64,000 nucleotides of DNA. It comes from Planctomycetota bacterium. Lineage in GTDB: Bacteria > Planctomycetota > UBA1135 > GCA-002686595. Of this stretch, positions 27,351 to 35,859 are shown piece by piece (position 1 is the first letter of the stretch; each line of letters starts with the position of its first letter). The notes beneath the pieces were generated by a model that had not been told where the DNA came from, searched no databases, and was given only the letters and a program-made list of their open reading frames with translations. The position numbers were made by a program, and so were the translations under genes. The stretch is taken from the NCBI GenBank assembly GCA_023150475.1, contig JAKLKU010000009.1:1-64000 (forward strand). Reading direction: 5' to 3'.

Positions 27351-29882
27351 ATGCACCACCGCAAGCTCCTCGCTCGTTCGAACGTTTCGTTCGCCAATCT
27401 CCTCGTCGTCGCGTCCAGGCCGCTCGTGATCGCGGCCGGCTTGCTCGCGCTCGCACCGCTGCCGGTCCCGCGCGCCGCCGACGTGCCGCTCGAAGTCGGC
27501 GAAGCCCTGCTGCTCGCGAAGGACGGCAAGGCGGACGAGGCCTACGCGAAGATCCTCGAAGGCCTCGAGCGCGCGCCCGACGACGTCGACGTGTTGACGC
27601 TCGCGTCGAACTACGCCGATGCGGCGGGCAAACGGGACGAAGCGCTGTGGTACGCGCGGCTCGCGCTCGAGCGCGTCGAGCCCGGCAAGGAGGCCGCCAA
27701 ACAGACCGAAGCGCTGACGAAGCTCGTCCAGGCGCTCGATCCGTTCTCGGCGCAGCCCGCGACAGCAGGCGCCGCCAAGGACGCGACGCCGACCGATGCG
27801 TGGGCCGCGGCGCTCTTCGAGCTCGCGCGCGCGGCGGCGGGGCGCAAGCTCTGGGTCAACGCGGTCGACCTCTTCGCGCGCCTCGAGGACACGTCGCTCG
27901 GCGACAAGGCGGCGGCCGAGCTCGCGAAGATCTACGCGAACAAGAACGCGGTCGCGGTCCTGCTCGATTCCGGCCTCGCGGTGCCGCTCAAGGCGAAACG
28001 CAGCCGCAAGAGCCCCGAGCAGATCGCGAAGGAAGACGCGAAACACGCGACGTGGGAAACGCGCCGCAAGCTCAAGGGCGACAACTACACGCTCGAGAGC
28101 AACATGAACCTCGAGACGGTCGAAGCGATGGCGAGCGCGATGGAACAGATGAACAAGTTCTATCGCAAGGTCTTCAAAGTGAAGGAGCGCGGCGGCGACA
28201 CGGCGCGCGTCACGATCAAGCTCTACCGTTCACGCGCGGAGTTCGACGCGAACGAGACGATGGGCTCCGGCCCGATCTCGCCTTCGGTGCGAGGGTTCTT
28301 CTCGCCGTCCGAGCTGAAGGTCGCGACGTACGACCACCGCACCGACGGCCTCGGCCTCTCGTTCACGTGGTCGACGCTGTTCCACGAAGCGTCGCACCAG
28401 TTCACGCACCTGATCTCCGCCGATCTCGTGCCGGGTTGGTTGAACGAAGGCACGGCGAGCTACTTCGAAGGCGCGCGGCTGCTGCCTAACGGCACGATCG
28501 AGACCAACCTGGTGCCCGAAGGCCGCCTCTCCGCGCTCAAAGCGAGCCTCGACGCGTACGAAACGTCGTCGCGCGGCGGACAACCGACGTTGAAGGACGT
28601 CGTCTCGTACTACCAGCCAGGCTCGTACGACGGCGCGTACTACCCGTACGGTTGGGGCCTCGTCTACTTCCTGCACAACTACGAGGACGACGCGTGCCGC
28701 CGGCCGTACGTGCCGATCTACGCGGACTACGTCGCGAGCTACCGCACCGGCGGCAAGCACGATCCGTTCGAACGCTTCTGCGAGTTCTTCGTCACCAAGG
28801 CGAAGCAGCCCGGCATCGACTCGTTCGAGCAGTTCGAAGCCGTGTGGATCCGCTGGATCAAGGACCTGCACGGCCTCTACTTCGGCCCGCCGTCGCGCGC
28901 CGACGATCTCGTCGCGCGTGCACGCAAGCAGCTCGCGGCGAAACAGCAAGAGAACGCGATCGAGAGCTTCCGGTGGGCGCTGCGCAAGCGGCCCGGCGAT
29001 GTCGCGGCCAACCTGGAGCTCGGCGACCTCTTCGCCGCCGAGAAGGACAAGGACCGCGCGTTCTTCCACTGGCGCGCCGCGCTCGAAGGGCTCGCACGGC
29101 TCGGCGACGACGCAGCGGCGATCGCGAACCGCACCGAGAACTCGGGCGCGCTGCGCGCGAGCCTCGAGACGAAGCTCGTCGGGCTCGACAAGGACTTCGC
29201 CAACGGGCTCGCGACGAACCGCACCAAGTTCACGAACCTCGTCGAGGAGCGCGCGAAGGCCTACCTCGAGAAAGCCTTCCCGCGCGCTGCGCTCGCGCTG
29301 ATCGACGTCGCGAACCACGTCGACGGCGAGACGGCGTCGAGGCTCGCGCTTGCCGCCGAGATCGAGAGCACGTCGGGCGTGAACCTCGAGCGGTGGCGGC
29401 GCCTGCCGGTGACGAGCGACCTCGCCGGTTGGGACGGCTCGCCCGCGTTCTCCGCGCAGGACGGCGCCGTCGTCGGCAAGTCGAAGGGCCTCGCGTCGAT
29501 CGAGTGGACCGGCGCGCTCGCGCGGCACTACCGCTTCGAGACGCGCATCGCGAACGCCGACGGCGACGGCGTGTGGGGCGTGCAGTACAGCGTCGGTCCG
29601 AACGGCACGTACCTCGTCGCGTTCTTCCCCGACGGCCACGCGCAGCTCGTGAAGCTCGCCGAGGAACAAGAGAACCTCGGCGGCTTCCCGGCGCCCGACG
29701 GCATGGATCCGAAGGACTTCGTGTTCGCGCTCGAGCGCCACGAGGATCGCTTCGAGTTCTTCGTGAACGGCGAGAAGGTCGGCGAGCGCGAAGCGAGCGG
29801 CGACGAGCTCGCCGGCGGCTTCGGCCTCTTCCAACAGTCGACGAAGGTGCGCTTCGCCGACTTGCGCCTCTTGCAGGAGTGA
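27351..29882 (+). CDS. Secreted metallopeptidase-like protein with TPR and lectin-like C-terminus
   Basis: This 843-aa protein begins with a long signal region (hydrophobic to about residue 43). TPR-like helices span about 45-120. The central domain has a zinc-peptidase motif, FHEASHQFTH (HExxH), followed by WLNEGTASYFEG, whose Glu is the expected third zinc ligand. This is the gluzincin arrangement seen in DUF1570-type proteins. TPR-like helices return around 520-600. The last 170 residues resemble a laminin-G/DUF1080-like beta sandwich (WDGSPAFSAQDGAVVGKSKG, FFVNGEKVGERE). The inferred role is an exported peptidase with a glycan- or protein-binding tail. TAGAAC at 27323-27328 is a possible -10. 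No Shine-Dalgarno site is evident. Confidence 0.75.
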   Translation: MHHRKLLARSNVSFANLLVVASRPLVIAAGLLALAPLPVPRAADVPLEVGEALLLAKDGKADEAYAKILEGLERAPDDVDVLTLASNYADAAGKRDEALWYARLALERVEPGKEAAKQTEALTKLVQALDPFSAQPATAGAAKDATPTDAWAAALFELARAAAGRKLWVNAVDLFARLEDTSLGDKAAAELAKIYANKNAVAVLLDSGLAVPLKAKRSRKSPEQIAKEDAKHATWETRRKLKGDNYTLESNMNLETVEAMASAMEQMNKFYRKVFKVKERGGDTARVTIKLYRSRAEFDANETMGSGPISPSVRGFFSPSELKVATYDHRTDGLGLSFTWSTLFHEASHQFTHLISADLVPGWLNEGTASYFEGARLLPNGTIETNLVPEGRLSALKASLDAYETSSRGGQPTLKDVVSYYQPGSYDGAYYPYGWGLVYFLHNYEDDACRRPYVPIYADYVASYRTGGKHDPFERFCEFFVTKAKQPGIDSFEQFEAVWIRWIKDLHGLYFGPPSRADDLVARARKQLAAKQQENAIESFRWALRKRPGDVAANLELGDLFAAEKDKDRAFFHWRAALEGLARLGDDAAAIANRTENSGALRASLETKLVGLDKDFANGLATNRTKFTNLVEERAKAYLEKAFPRAALALIDVANHVDGETASRLALAAEIESTSGVNLERWRRLPVTSDLAGWDGSPAFSAQDGAVVGKSKGLASIEWTGALARHYRFETRIANADGDGVWGVQYSVGPNGTYLVAFFPDGHAQLVKLAEEQENLGGFPAPDGMDPKDFVFALERHEDRFEFFVNGEKVGEREASGDELAGGFGLFQQSTKVRFADLRLLQE

Positions 29883-29911
29883 CCTTCAGCGCCCGGGCGG
29901 ACGCGTGGTCG

Positions 29912-31405
29912 TCAGAGCTCGGTCTGGATGATCCGCAGCAGGATCTCTTGGACCTTCTGCGGGTTCGCGGAGCCCTTCGAGGCCTTCATCACTGGGCCCA
30001 TCAGCGCGGCGACCGCTTTGGTCTTCCCGGCCTTCACGTCGGCGATGACCTTGTCCTTGCCGACGAGCGCTTCGCGGCACCACGATTCGAGTTGGCCTTC
30101 GTCGCTGACCTGTTCGAGGCCCTGCTCCTTGACGATCTGCCGCGGCGACTTGCCGCTCTCGAACATCCCGCGCAGCACGGTGCGGCCGACGTTGTTGTGG
30201 ATCGTCTGGTTCGCGACGAGCTCGATCAGTTCGGCGAGGTCGTGCGCGCGGAACGGCAGCTCGTCGACCGACTTCGCCGTGATCGCCGGGTCGGAAAGGT
30301 TCGCGAGCACGCCGTTGGCGATCCAGTTCGCGCTCTCCTTCGGATTGCCCGACAGCTTCACCGTCGTCTCGAAGAAGTCGGCGAGGGCGCGTGAGCTCGT
30401 CAGGACCCCGGCGTCGTACGCGGAGAGCCCGAATTGGCTCTGGTACCGAGCGCGGCGGGCGGCCGGCAGCTCGGGCAGCATCGAGCGCTGCTTCTCGACG
30501 AATGCCGGGTCGAGGTGGAACGGCACCAGGTCGGGCTCGGGGAAGTAGCGGTAGTCGTGCGCGTCTTCCTTCGAGCGCATCGTGCGCGTCGTCTGCGTCG
30601 TCGCGTCGTAGAGGCGCGTCTCCTGGACGGGGAATTTCGACTTGTCGCCCGACTCGTAGGCTTCGATCTGGCGCTCGATCTCGTGCTCGATCGCGTCCTT
30701 CACGTTCTTGAAGGAGTTCAAGTTCTTGAGTTCGACCTTGGTGCGCCAGCCTTCGCCTTCGGGGTGTACGGAGACGTTGACGTCGCAGCGCAACGAGCCC
30801 TTCTCCATGTCGCAGTCGGATGCGCCGACGTACTGGAGGATCTCCTTCAGCGCGGTCAGGTACTCGTACGCCTCGTCCGAAGTCTGCATGTCGGCGTGCG
30901 TCACCGATTCGATCAACGGCACGCCCGCGCGGTTCAAGTCGACGAGCGTCATGTCGCCGCGATCGTGGATCGCCTTGCCGGCGTCCTCCTCGAGGTGGAT
31001 GCGCACGAGCCGCACGCGTTTGCCGCTCGCGAGCGTCACGCCGCCGCCGGTGCAGAACGGTTGGTCGTACTGCGAGATCTGGTAGCCCTTCGGCAAGTCG
31101 CAGTAGAAGTAGTTCTTGCGGTCGAACTTGGTCCGCGCCGCGACGTCGGCGCCGAGCGCGCCGGCGACGCGCACGGCGAGCGCGAGCGCTTCACGGTTGA
31201 GCACCGGCAGCGCGCCGGGCTGCGCCGTGCACACCGGACACGTCAACGTGTTCGGGCTCGCGCCGAACTCGTAGCGGCACGAGCAGAAGAGCTTGGTCTC
31301 GGTCTTGAGCTGACAGTGCACCTCGAGACCGATCACGGGGATCCAGCGCACGCCGGTTTTCTTCGACACGACGCCGATCGCCGGCGCGGAAGTGGTGGGG
31401 CTCAT
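29912..31405 (-). CDS. gatB: Asp-tRNA(Asn)/Glu-tRNA(Gln) amidotransferase subunit B
   Basis: GatB is the kinase subunit that activates the mischarged aminoacyl-tRNA before amidation. The 497-aa protein has the signature region VIGLEVHCQLKTETKLFCSC, zinc-ligand pairs (CSC and CPVC), YFYCDLPKGYQISQYDQP, and the conserved DYRYFPEPDL. The C-terminal YqeY-like tail (VAALMGPVMKASKGSANPQK) binds tRNA. The start overlaps the gatA stop by four bases. Confidence 0.97.
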   Translation of the reverse strand: MSPTTSAPAIGVVSKKTGVRWIPVIGLEVHCQLKTETKLFCSCRYEFGASPNTLTCPVCTAQPGALPVLNREALALAVRVAGALGADVAARTKFDRKNYFYCDLPKGYQISQYDQPFCTGGGVTLASGKRVRLVRIHLEEDAGKAIHDRGDMTLVDLNRAGVPLIESVTHADMQTSDEAYEYLTALKEILQYVGASDCDMEKGSLRCDVNVSVHPEGEGWRTKVELKNLNSFKNVKDAIEHEIERQIEAYESGDKSKFPVQETRLYDATTQTTRTMRSKEDAHDYRYFPEPDLVPFHLDPAFVEKQRSMLPELPAARRARYQSQFGLSAYDAGVLTSSRALADFFETTVKLSGNPKESANWIANGVLANLSDPAITAKSVDELPFRAHDLAELIELVANQTIHNNVGRTVLRGMFESGKSPRQIVKEQGLEQVSDEGQLESWCREALVGKDKVIADVKAGKTKAVAALMGPVMKASKGSANPQKVQEILLRIIQTEL

Positions 31406-32892
31406 GCTCCGGCTCCTTCGAGCGAGTAGATCGCCGCTTGGTGCTTCGTCGCGCTCTCGAACACGCGTGCGGCGCGCAGCACGCGAGCATCGGCGAGCGA
31501 CGGTCCGATGATCTGCAGCCCGACCGGCAGGCGCTTGCCTTCGAGCGAGACGAAACCGCAGGGCACGCTGACCGCCGGCAAGCCGGCGAGGCTCGTCGGC
31601 ACCGTCATCACGTCGGAGAGGTACATCGCGACCGGGTCGTCGGCCTTCTCGCCGATCTTGAACGCCGCGGTGGGGCTCGTCGGACACACGACGAGGTCGA
31701 CCGACTCGAACGCGCGGTCGAAGTCGTTGCGGATCAGGCGCCTGACCTTCAACGCCCGCACGTACCACGCGTCGTAGTAGCCGCTCGAGAGCACGTACGT
31801 GCCAAGGAGGATGCGGCGCTTCACTTCCGGACCGAAGCCCGCTTCGCGCGTCGCGGCGATCATGCCTTGCAGCGAACCGTCGCCCGGCTTGCGCGGCCCG
31901 TAGCGGATGCCGTCGTAGCGCGCGAGGTTCGACGACGCTTCGGCGGTCGCGACGACGTAGTAGGTCGGGATCGCGTACTCGGTGTGGGGGAGCTCGATCG
32001 GCACGGTCGTCGCGCCGAGCTCGACGAGCTTCCCGATCGCCGCTTCGACTTCGCGCCGCACGTCGGCGTCGAGCCCGCTCGCGAAGTACTCCTTCGGCAC
32101 GCCGAGGCGCAGGCCGCGCACCGAGTCGGAACGCTCGGGCTCGAGCGGCGCGAGGTCGAGGCACGTCGAGTCGTGCTCGTCCGCGCCCGAGATCACGCTC
32201 ATCACGAGTTCCATGTCGCGCGACGAGCGCGTGAACGGGCTCACTTGGTCGAGCGACGAGCCGAACGCGACCAGGCCGTAGCGCGTGATGCGCCCGTAGG
32301 TCGGCTTGAAACCGACGATGCCCGCGAGCGCGGCGGGCTGGCGCACGGAGCCGCCGGTGTCGGAGCCGAGCGAGAATGGCACGAAGCGCGCCGCGACCGC
32401 AGCGCACGAGCCGCTCGAGGAGCCGCCGGGCGTGCGCGCGAGGTCCCACGGGTTCCTCGCGGCCGCGTACGCCGAGTTCTCGCCCGACGAGCCCATCGCG
32501 AACTCGTCCATGTGCGTCATGCCGACGAGCACGGCGCCTTCGTCGAGGAGCCGCTGCACGAACGGCGCCGTGTAGGGCGGCCTGTAGCCCGCGAGGATCT
32601 TCGAGCCGCAGTTCGTCTCGACGCCTTCGACGCACATGTTCGACTTGAGCGCGAACGGCACGCCGTGCAGTCGGCCCGTCGGCTCGCCTTTCGCCAGCGC
32701 TTCGTCGAGCGAGCGCGCGCGAGCCCGCGCTGCGTCGCCGAGCACCGTGTGGAACGCCGAGAGCCGCGGATCGAGGGCCGCGATGCGCGCGAGCGCCGCC
32801 TCGACCACTGCGGACGCGCTCGTGCGCTTCGAGACGATCGCGTCGGCGAGGCTCGTCGCGTCGAGCTTCGGATAGTCGGCGAAGCCGCTCAT
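31402..32892 (-). CDS. gatA: Asp-tRNA(Asn)/Glu-tRNA(Gln) amidotransferase subunit A
   Basis: GatA is the glutaminase of the amidotransferase and belongs to the amidase-signature family. The 496-aa protein shows the Ser-cisSer-Lys triad: Lys in FALKSNMC, Ser in TPGGSSSGSCAAVAA, and Ser in SLGSDTGGSVRQPAA. Length is normal. It overlaps gatC upstream and gatB downstream by four bases each. Presence of all three subunits means Gln-tRNA and/or Asn-tRNA are made indirectly in this organism. Confidence 0.97.
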   Translation of the reverse strand: MSGFADYPKLDATSLADAIVSKRTSASAVVEAALARIAALDPRLSAFHTVLGDAARARARSLDEALAKGEPTGRLHGVPFALKSNMCVEGVETNCGSKILAGYRPPYTAPFVQRLLDEGAVLVGMTHMDEFAMGSSGENSAYAAARNPWDLARTPGGSSSGSCAAVAARFVPFSLGSDTGGSVRQPAALAGIVGFKPTYGRITRYGLVAFGSSLDQVSPFTRSSRDMELVMSVISGADEHDSTCLDLAPLEPERSDSVRGLRLGVPKEYFASGLDADVRREVEAAIGKLVELGATTVPIELPHTEYAIPTYYVVATAEASSNLARYDGIRYGPRKPGDGSLQGMIAATREAGFGPEVKRRILLGTYVLSSGYYDAWYVRALKVRRLIRNDFDRAFESVDLVVCPTSPTAAFKIGEKADDPVAMYLSDVMTVPTSLAGLPAVSVPCGFVSLEGKRLPVGLQIIGPSLADARVLRAARVFESATKHQAAIYSLEGAGA

Positions 32893-33188
32893 GACTCGCC
32901 TCCGACCGTCTTCGGTACGTCGTAGTACTCGCCGTCCTGTTTCGGCGCGTTGGCGAGCACGCGTTCGCGCGCGAGCGACGGCTTCGAGCGGTCGTCGCGT
33001 ACGACGTCCGAGAGCGCGGTCGCGCCGGTCATCGGCTCGACGTTCGCGACGTCGAGCTTCGCGAGCTTCTCGAACGCGTGCAGGATGCGTCCGAACTGCT
33101 CGCCGAACTTGGCGGCCTCCGCTTCGCCGAGCTCGAGTCGCGCGAGCTTGGCGGTCTTCTTCACGATGTCGAGATCCGACTGCGTCAT
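32889..33188 (-). CDS. gatC: Asp-tRNA(Asn)/Glu-tRNA(Gln) amidotransferase subunit C
   Basis: This small 99-aa subunit stabilises GatA and wraps the GatA/GatB interface. It has the family pattern LDIVKKTAKLARLEL at the N-terminus, then VANVEPMTGATALSDVVRDD. It is the first gene of gatC-gatA-gatB. A promoter with a -10 six bases before its ATG suggests a leaderless message. Confidence 0.95.
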   Translation of the reverse strand: MTQSDLDIVKKTAKLARLELGEAEAAKFGEQFGRILHAFEKLAKLDVANVEPMTGATALSDVVRDDRSKPSLARERVLANAPKQDGEYYDVPKTVGGES

Positions 33189-33194
33189 GCGCGC

Positions 33195-33223
33195 AGTCTA
33201 CGCGGCGTCGCGCGCGACTCCAA
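33195..33223 (-). promoter_or_regulatory. Promoter of gatCAB, leaderless arrangement
   Basis: On the minus strand TTGGAG (33223-33218) and TAGACT (33200-33195) are exactly 17 bases apart. Only GCGCGC separates TAGACT from the gatC ATG. The predicted start site coincides with the ATG, and there is no room for a Shine-Dalgarno site. Confidence 0.65.
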
Positions 33224-33250
33224 CGCGGCGCCGCGTGCGTCACTGGTTCG

Positions 33251-34978
33251 TCACGGACACAGCGTCACGCGCAGCCCAGGTGTAGCGATGAAGTCGTCCG
33301 GAGGTGCGAAGCCGGGATCGCGCGCGACGACCTGCACGTAGAACGTCGAGCCCGCGCCGAGCCCGAGGTCGGCGAGCCGCTGCGCCGGCAGCGGAAAGCG
33401 CGCCTTGCCGGAGCAGGGACGGCCCGGGTGCCCGGCCACGTCGCTCGCGCGCAGACGCAGCACCGGCGTGTCGACGCACAGTGTCGCGCCGTGCCACGGC
33501 GTGGCTTGCGCGCGTGCGCCGAGCAGCAGGAATGCGTCCGCGTGCCCGATCAGATTCCAGCCGCGGACCTCCAACGTGTCGGCGCCGGAGAGCGACGTGC
33601 TGCCCGCCCAATCGATGCGTGGGAGACAGCCCTGCGAATTGAGCTTCGCAGTGCAATATTCGAGCGGCGGAAGCGGAGAGGGCGAGTAGACGTACGCCGC
33701 GCCGTCGAAGAAGGCGCCGACTTGCGCCTGCGGTGAACCGACGACGATGTCGTCGAAGCCGTCGCCGTTCATGTCGCCACCGCCGCTGACGGCGATGCCG
33801 AAGGCGGAACCGACGTACTCACCGAACACTTTGAAGAGCAGCGTTCCGTCGCGGCCGGAGTACACATGTGCCGCGCCGATGATCGTGTGGTCCGGCTCGT
33901 TGTAGGCGCCAACCAGGATGTCGGCGTAGCCATCCGCGTTGGCGTCGCCTGCGCCGGAGACTTCGCGACCCAGGAAGTCGTCGGGGTCGGTTCCGTAGAA
34001 CGAATAGAGCAGAGTTCCGTCCGCTCCCGAATACACGTACGCGCTGCCGGACCGAAACGCAGTCACCGATTCATCGGGCGCGCCGACCACGAAGTCGGGG
34101 ACTGCATCGCCGTTGACGTCGCCGGTGCTCGCTACGTATCGGGCGTAGTTCGCGTAGCCCCACTGGCCGTGCACTGAATAGAGGACCGCGCCGGATGCAC
34201 CTGAGTAAACGATCGCGGCGCCAGTACTCGGTCCAAAAGTCGAGTCACCCACAGCGCCGGCCAGGATGTCGGCGTGACCATCGCTGTTGACATCGCCGAG
34301 AATCGCAACCGAGGCGCCCATCGCCGCTCCGGGCGCCGGTCCGTGCAATGCATGGATCAACGCACCGTCCTTCCCCGAGAACACGTACACGGTTCCCGAG
34401 AAGAAACCAGCGGTCGCGTCGCGGGGAGCGCCGACGACCACGTCTGCGACACCGTCGCAGTCCACGTCACCACCACTCGAGACATCGGCACCGAATCGGT
34501 CGTCGGGAGAATCGCCGCTCCACACGTAACGGAGCGCTCCGTCCGCGCCGGAGAACACGAAAGCAGAACCGCCTTCCGACGCGCCGAGGTCGCTGCCGAT
34601 CGCCCCGACCACGAACTCGGCGCGTCCGTCGCCGTCCAGGTCACCAATGTTCGCAATCGCATCTCCGAAGATGTCGCCGCTGGCCCACCCGTTCACGACA
34701 TAGAGGAGCCCGCCAGTTCGACCCGAACAGGTCCGCACGCTCCCCGTCTGGGGGCCGAAATGCTGATCGTTGGGACACCCCGCGAGGAAGTCATCGAGTC
34801 CATCGCCGTCGACATCGCCCAGCCAACTGACCGCCGCGCCGCACTTGTCGCCCGCAGAGTCTCCATGCGTGCTCGCGAGCAGAGACTGCGCTGTGCTCAA
34901 GGAGCCGAGCGATAGCAGGGCAAGCGTCGTCGCAGTAGCGCTGCCGCATGACTGATGTAGGACGCACGAACTCAACAT
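33251..34978 (-). CDS. Secreted FG-GAP (integrin-alpha-like) repeat protein with YCTAK C-terminal domain
   Basis: This 575-aa protein has a signal peptide (about 1-33, ending SLSTAQ) and seven FG-GAP repeats. Each repeat has a calcium-binding loop: DVDGDGLDD, DLDGDGRAE, DVDCDGVAD, DVNSDGHAD, DVNGDAVPD, DANADGYAD, DMNGDGFDD. They alternate with GSAYVYSGADGTLLYS-like strands, forming a probable seven-bladed beta-propeller. The last 140 residues are a separate domain opening with EYCTAKLNSQGCLPRI, with Cys in TLCV and PCSG and ending VQVVARDPGFAPP. A related domain ends the HAF-repeat protein nearby. The role is probably cell-surface or matrix binding. Codon use is less GC-biased than in flanking housekeeping genes. 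Confidence 0.85.
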   Translation of the reverse strand: MLSSCVLHQSCGSATATTLALLSLGSLSTAQSLLASTHGDSAGDKCGAAVSWLGDVDGDGLDDFLAGCPNDQHFGPQTGSVRTCSGRTGGLLYVVNGWASGDIFGDAIANIGDLDGDGRAEFVVGAIGSDLGASEGGSAFVFSGADGALRYVWSGDSPDDRFGADVSSGGDVDCDGVADVVVGAPRDATAGFFSGTVYVFSGKDGALIHALHGPAPGAAMGASVAILGDVNSDGHADILAGAVGDSTFGPSTGAAIVYSGASGAVLYSVHGQWGYANYARYVASTGDVNGDAVPDFVVGAPDESVTAFRSGSAYVYSGADGTLLYSFYGTDPDDFLGREVSGAGDANADGYADILVGAYNEPDHTIIGAAHVYSGRDGTLLFKVFGEYVGSAFGIAVSGGGDMNGDGFDDIVVGSPQAQVGAFFDGAAYVYSPSPLPPLEYCTAKLNSQGCLPRIDWAGSTSLSGADTLEVRGWNLIGHADAFLLLGARAQATPWHGATLCVDTPVLRLRASDVAGHPGRPCSGKARFPLPAQRLADLGLGAGSTFYVQVVARDPGFAPPDDFIATPGLRVTLCP

Positions 34979-34997
34979 GGACGTGGACTCCACGAGT

Positions 34998-35624
34998 TCA
35001 GTTGACGTTGTGAATGGCAACGAACGCGTCGCTGTCGCCACCGATGAAGTTTGGATCCCGAACCGCGTTCGGTCCGGACTTCGGGTACGTGGGGAAGTCA
35101 GTCGTGTCCGTGTCGCCGCAGCACAGCACACGACCATTCGGCATCAACATGAGACTCCGCACCCGGTCTCCCTCGTAACCAGGACAGACTGTAGGGTTGC
35201 TCGCCTGCAGTCCTACGCATTGCGAAGGGCATCCGAGTTCGCTCAGCGTGCCGCCGCCGAAGTAAGTGGAGTAATTCAGGCTTGCGCTCGGGCCCGCGAA
35301 ATTCACGTTCAACTTCGCGATGAACGCGTCGCCGTTCCCGTCTCCACCGTACGTCGAGTCGTAGGCGCTGCCGGTCAGCGGAAACGGAATGGCGCCTGAC
35401 TGCGAAGAGCACGTGTTCCCGCCGAAGTAGATGTTGCCGACATCATCCGTGGCGAGGCCGCTCGGCTCTTCGGGTCCATCGCCGCCGAATAATGTGTGGA
35501 ACTGGAGCGTCACGAGGTGGTCGGAGTGGAGCGCGATGCAGTCGTCGATGGCGCCACGGAACACGCGTCCACGGTCAGCGTCAACGACGGGTTGGCGGAC
35601 CGAGCCGCTTTCGCCGTTGCGCAT
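34998..35624 (-). pseudogene. Remnant of an SBBP beta-propeller repeat protein
   Basis: The minus-strand frame ending at 34998 contains clear SBBP-type repeats: FHTLFGGDGPEEPSGLATDD, VGNIYFGGNTC, AFIAKLNVN, LNYSTYFGGGTLSELG and DTDTTDFPTYP. Full-length SBBP proteins carry many such repeats after a signal peptide. Here about 170 residues remain. Upstream of about 35520 the frame loses any repeat pattern, and no signal peptide or good start is seen. The ATG at 35624 is only the furthest plausible one. The fragment stops 19 bases before the FG-GAP gene. It is best read as the 3' remnant of a decayed gene, though a short expressed protein cannot be excluded. Confidence 0.6.
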
Positions 35625-35859
35625 CGCCGACTTGATGACGAGATCGATGCTCGTTCGCCGGATGGGCAGCGCACGTGCACCGCCACTCGAGTCTCCACCG
35701 TTCCGGAGTTTCCCGCAAGACCACCTACGCCCCTCCGCCGGGCGACTCTCGTGATCGCGCGAGGCTTGATCGGCGGTTGCGCGGACGAGCGGATCGCAGC
35801 GGTCGCCGTCGGCGCGTCGAGCACCGCGCCGCAATGTTCGAGTACGCCCTAGTTCGGCG

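Noticed and set aside
28230-29834. 534-codon minus-strand frame opposite the metallopeptidase
   Set aside because: No motif, and typical shadow composition.
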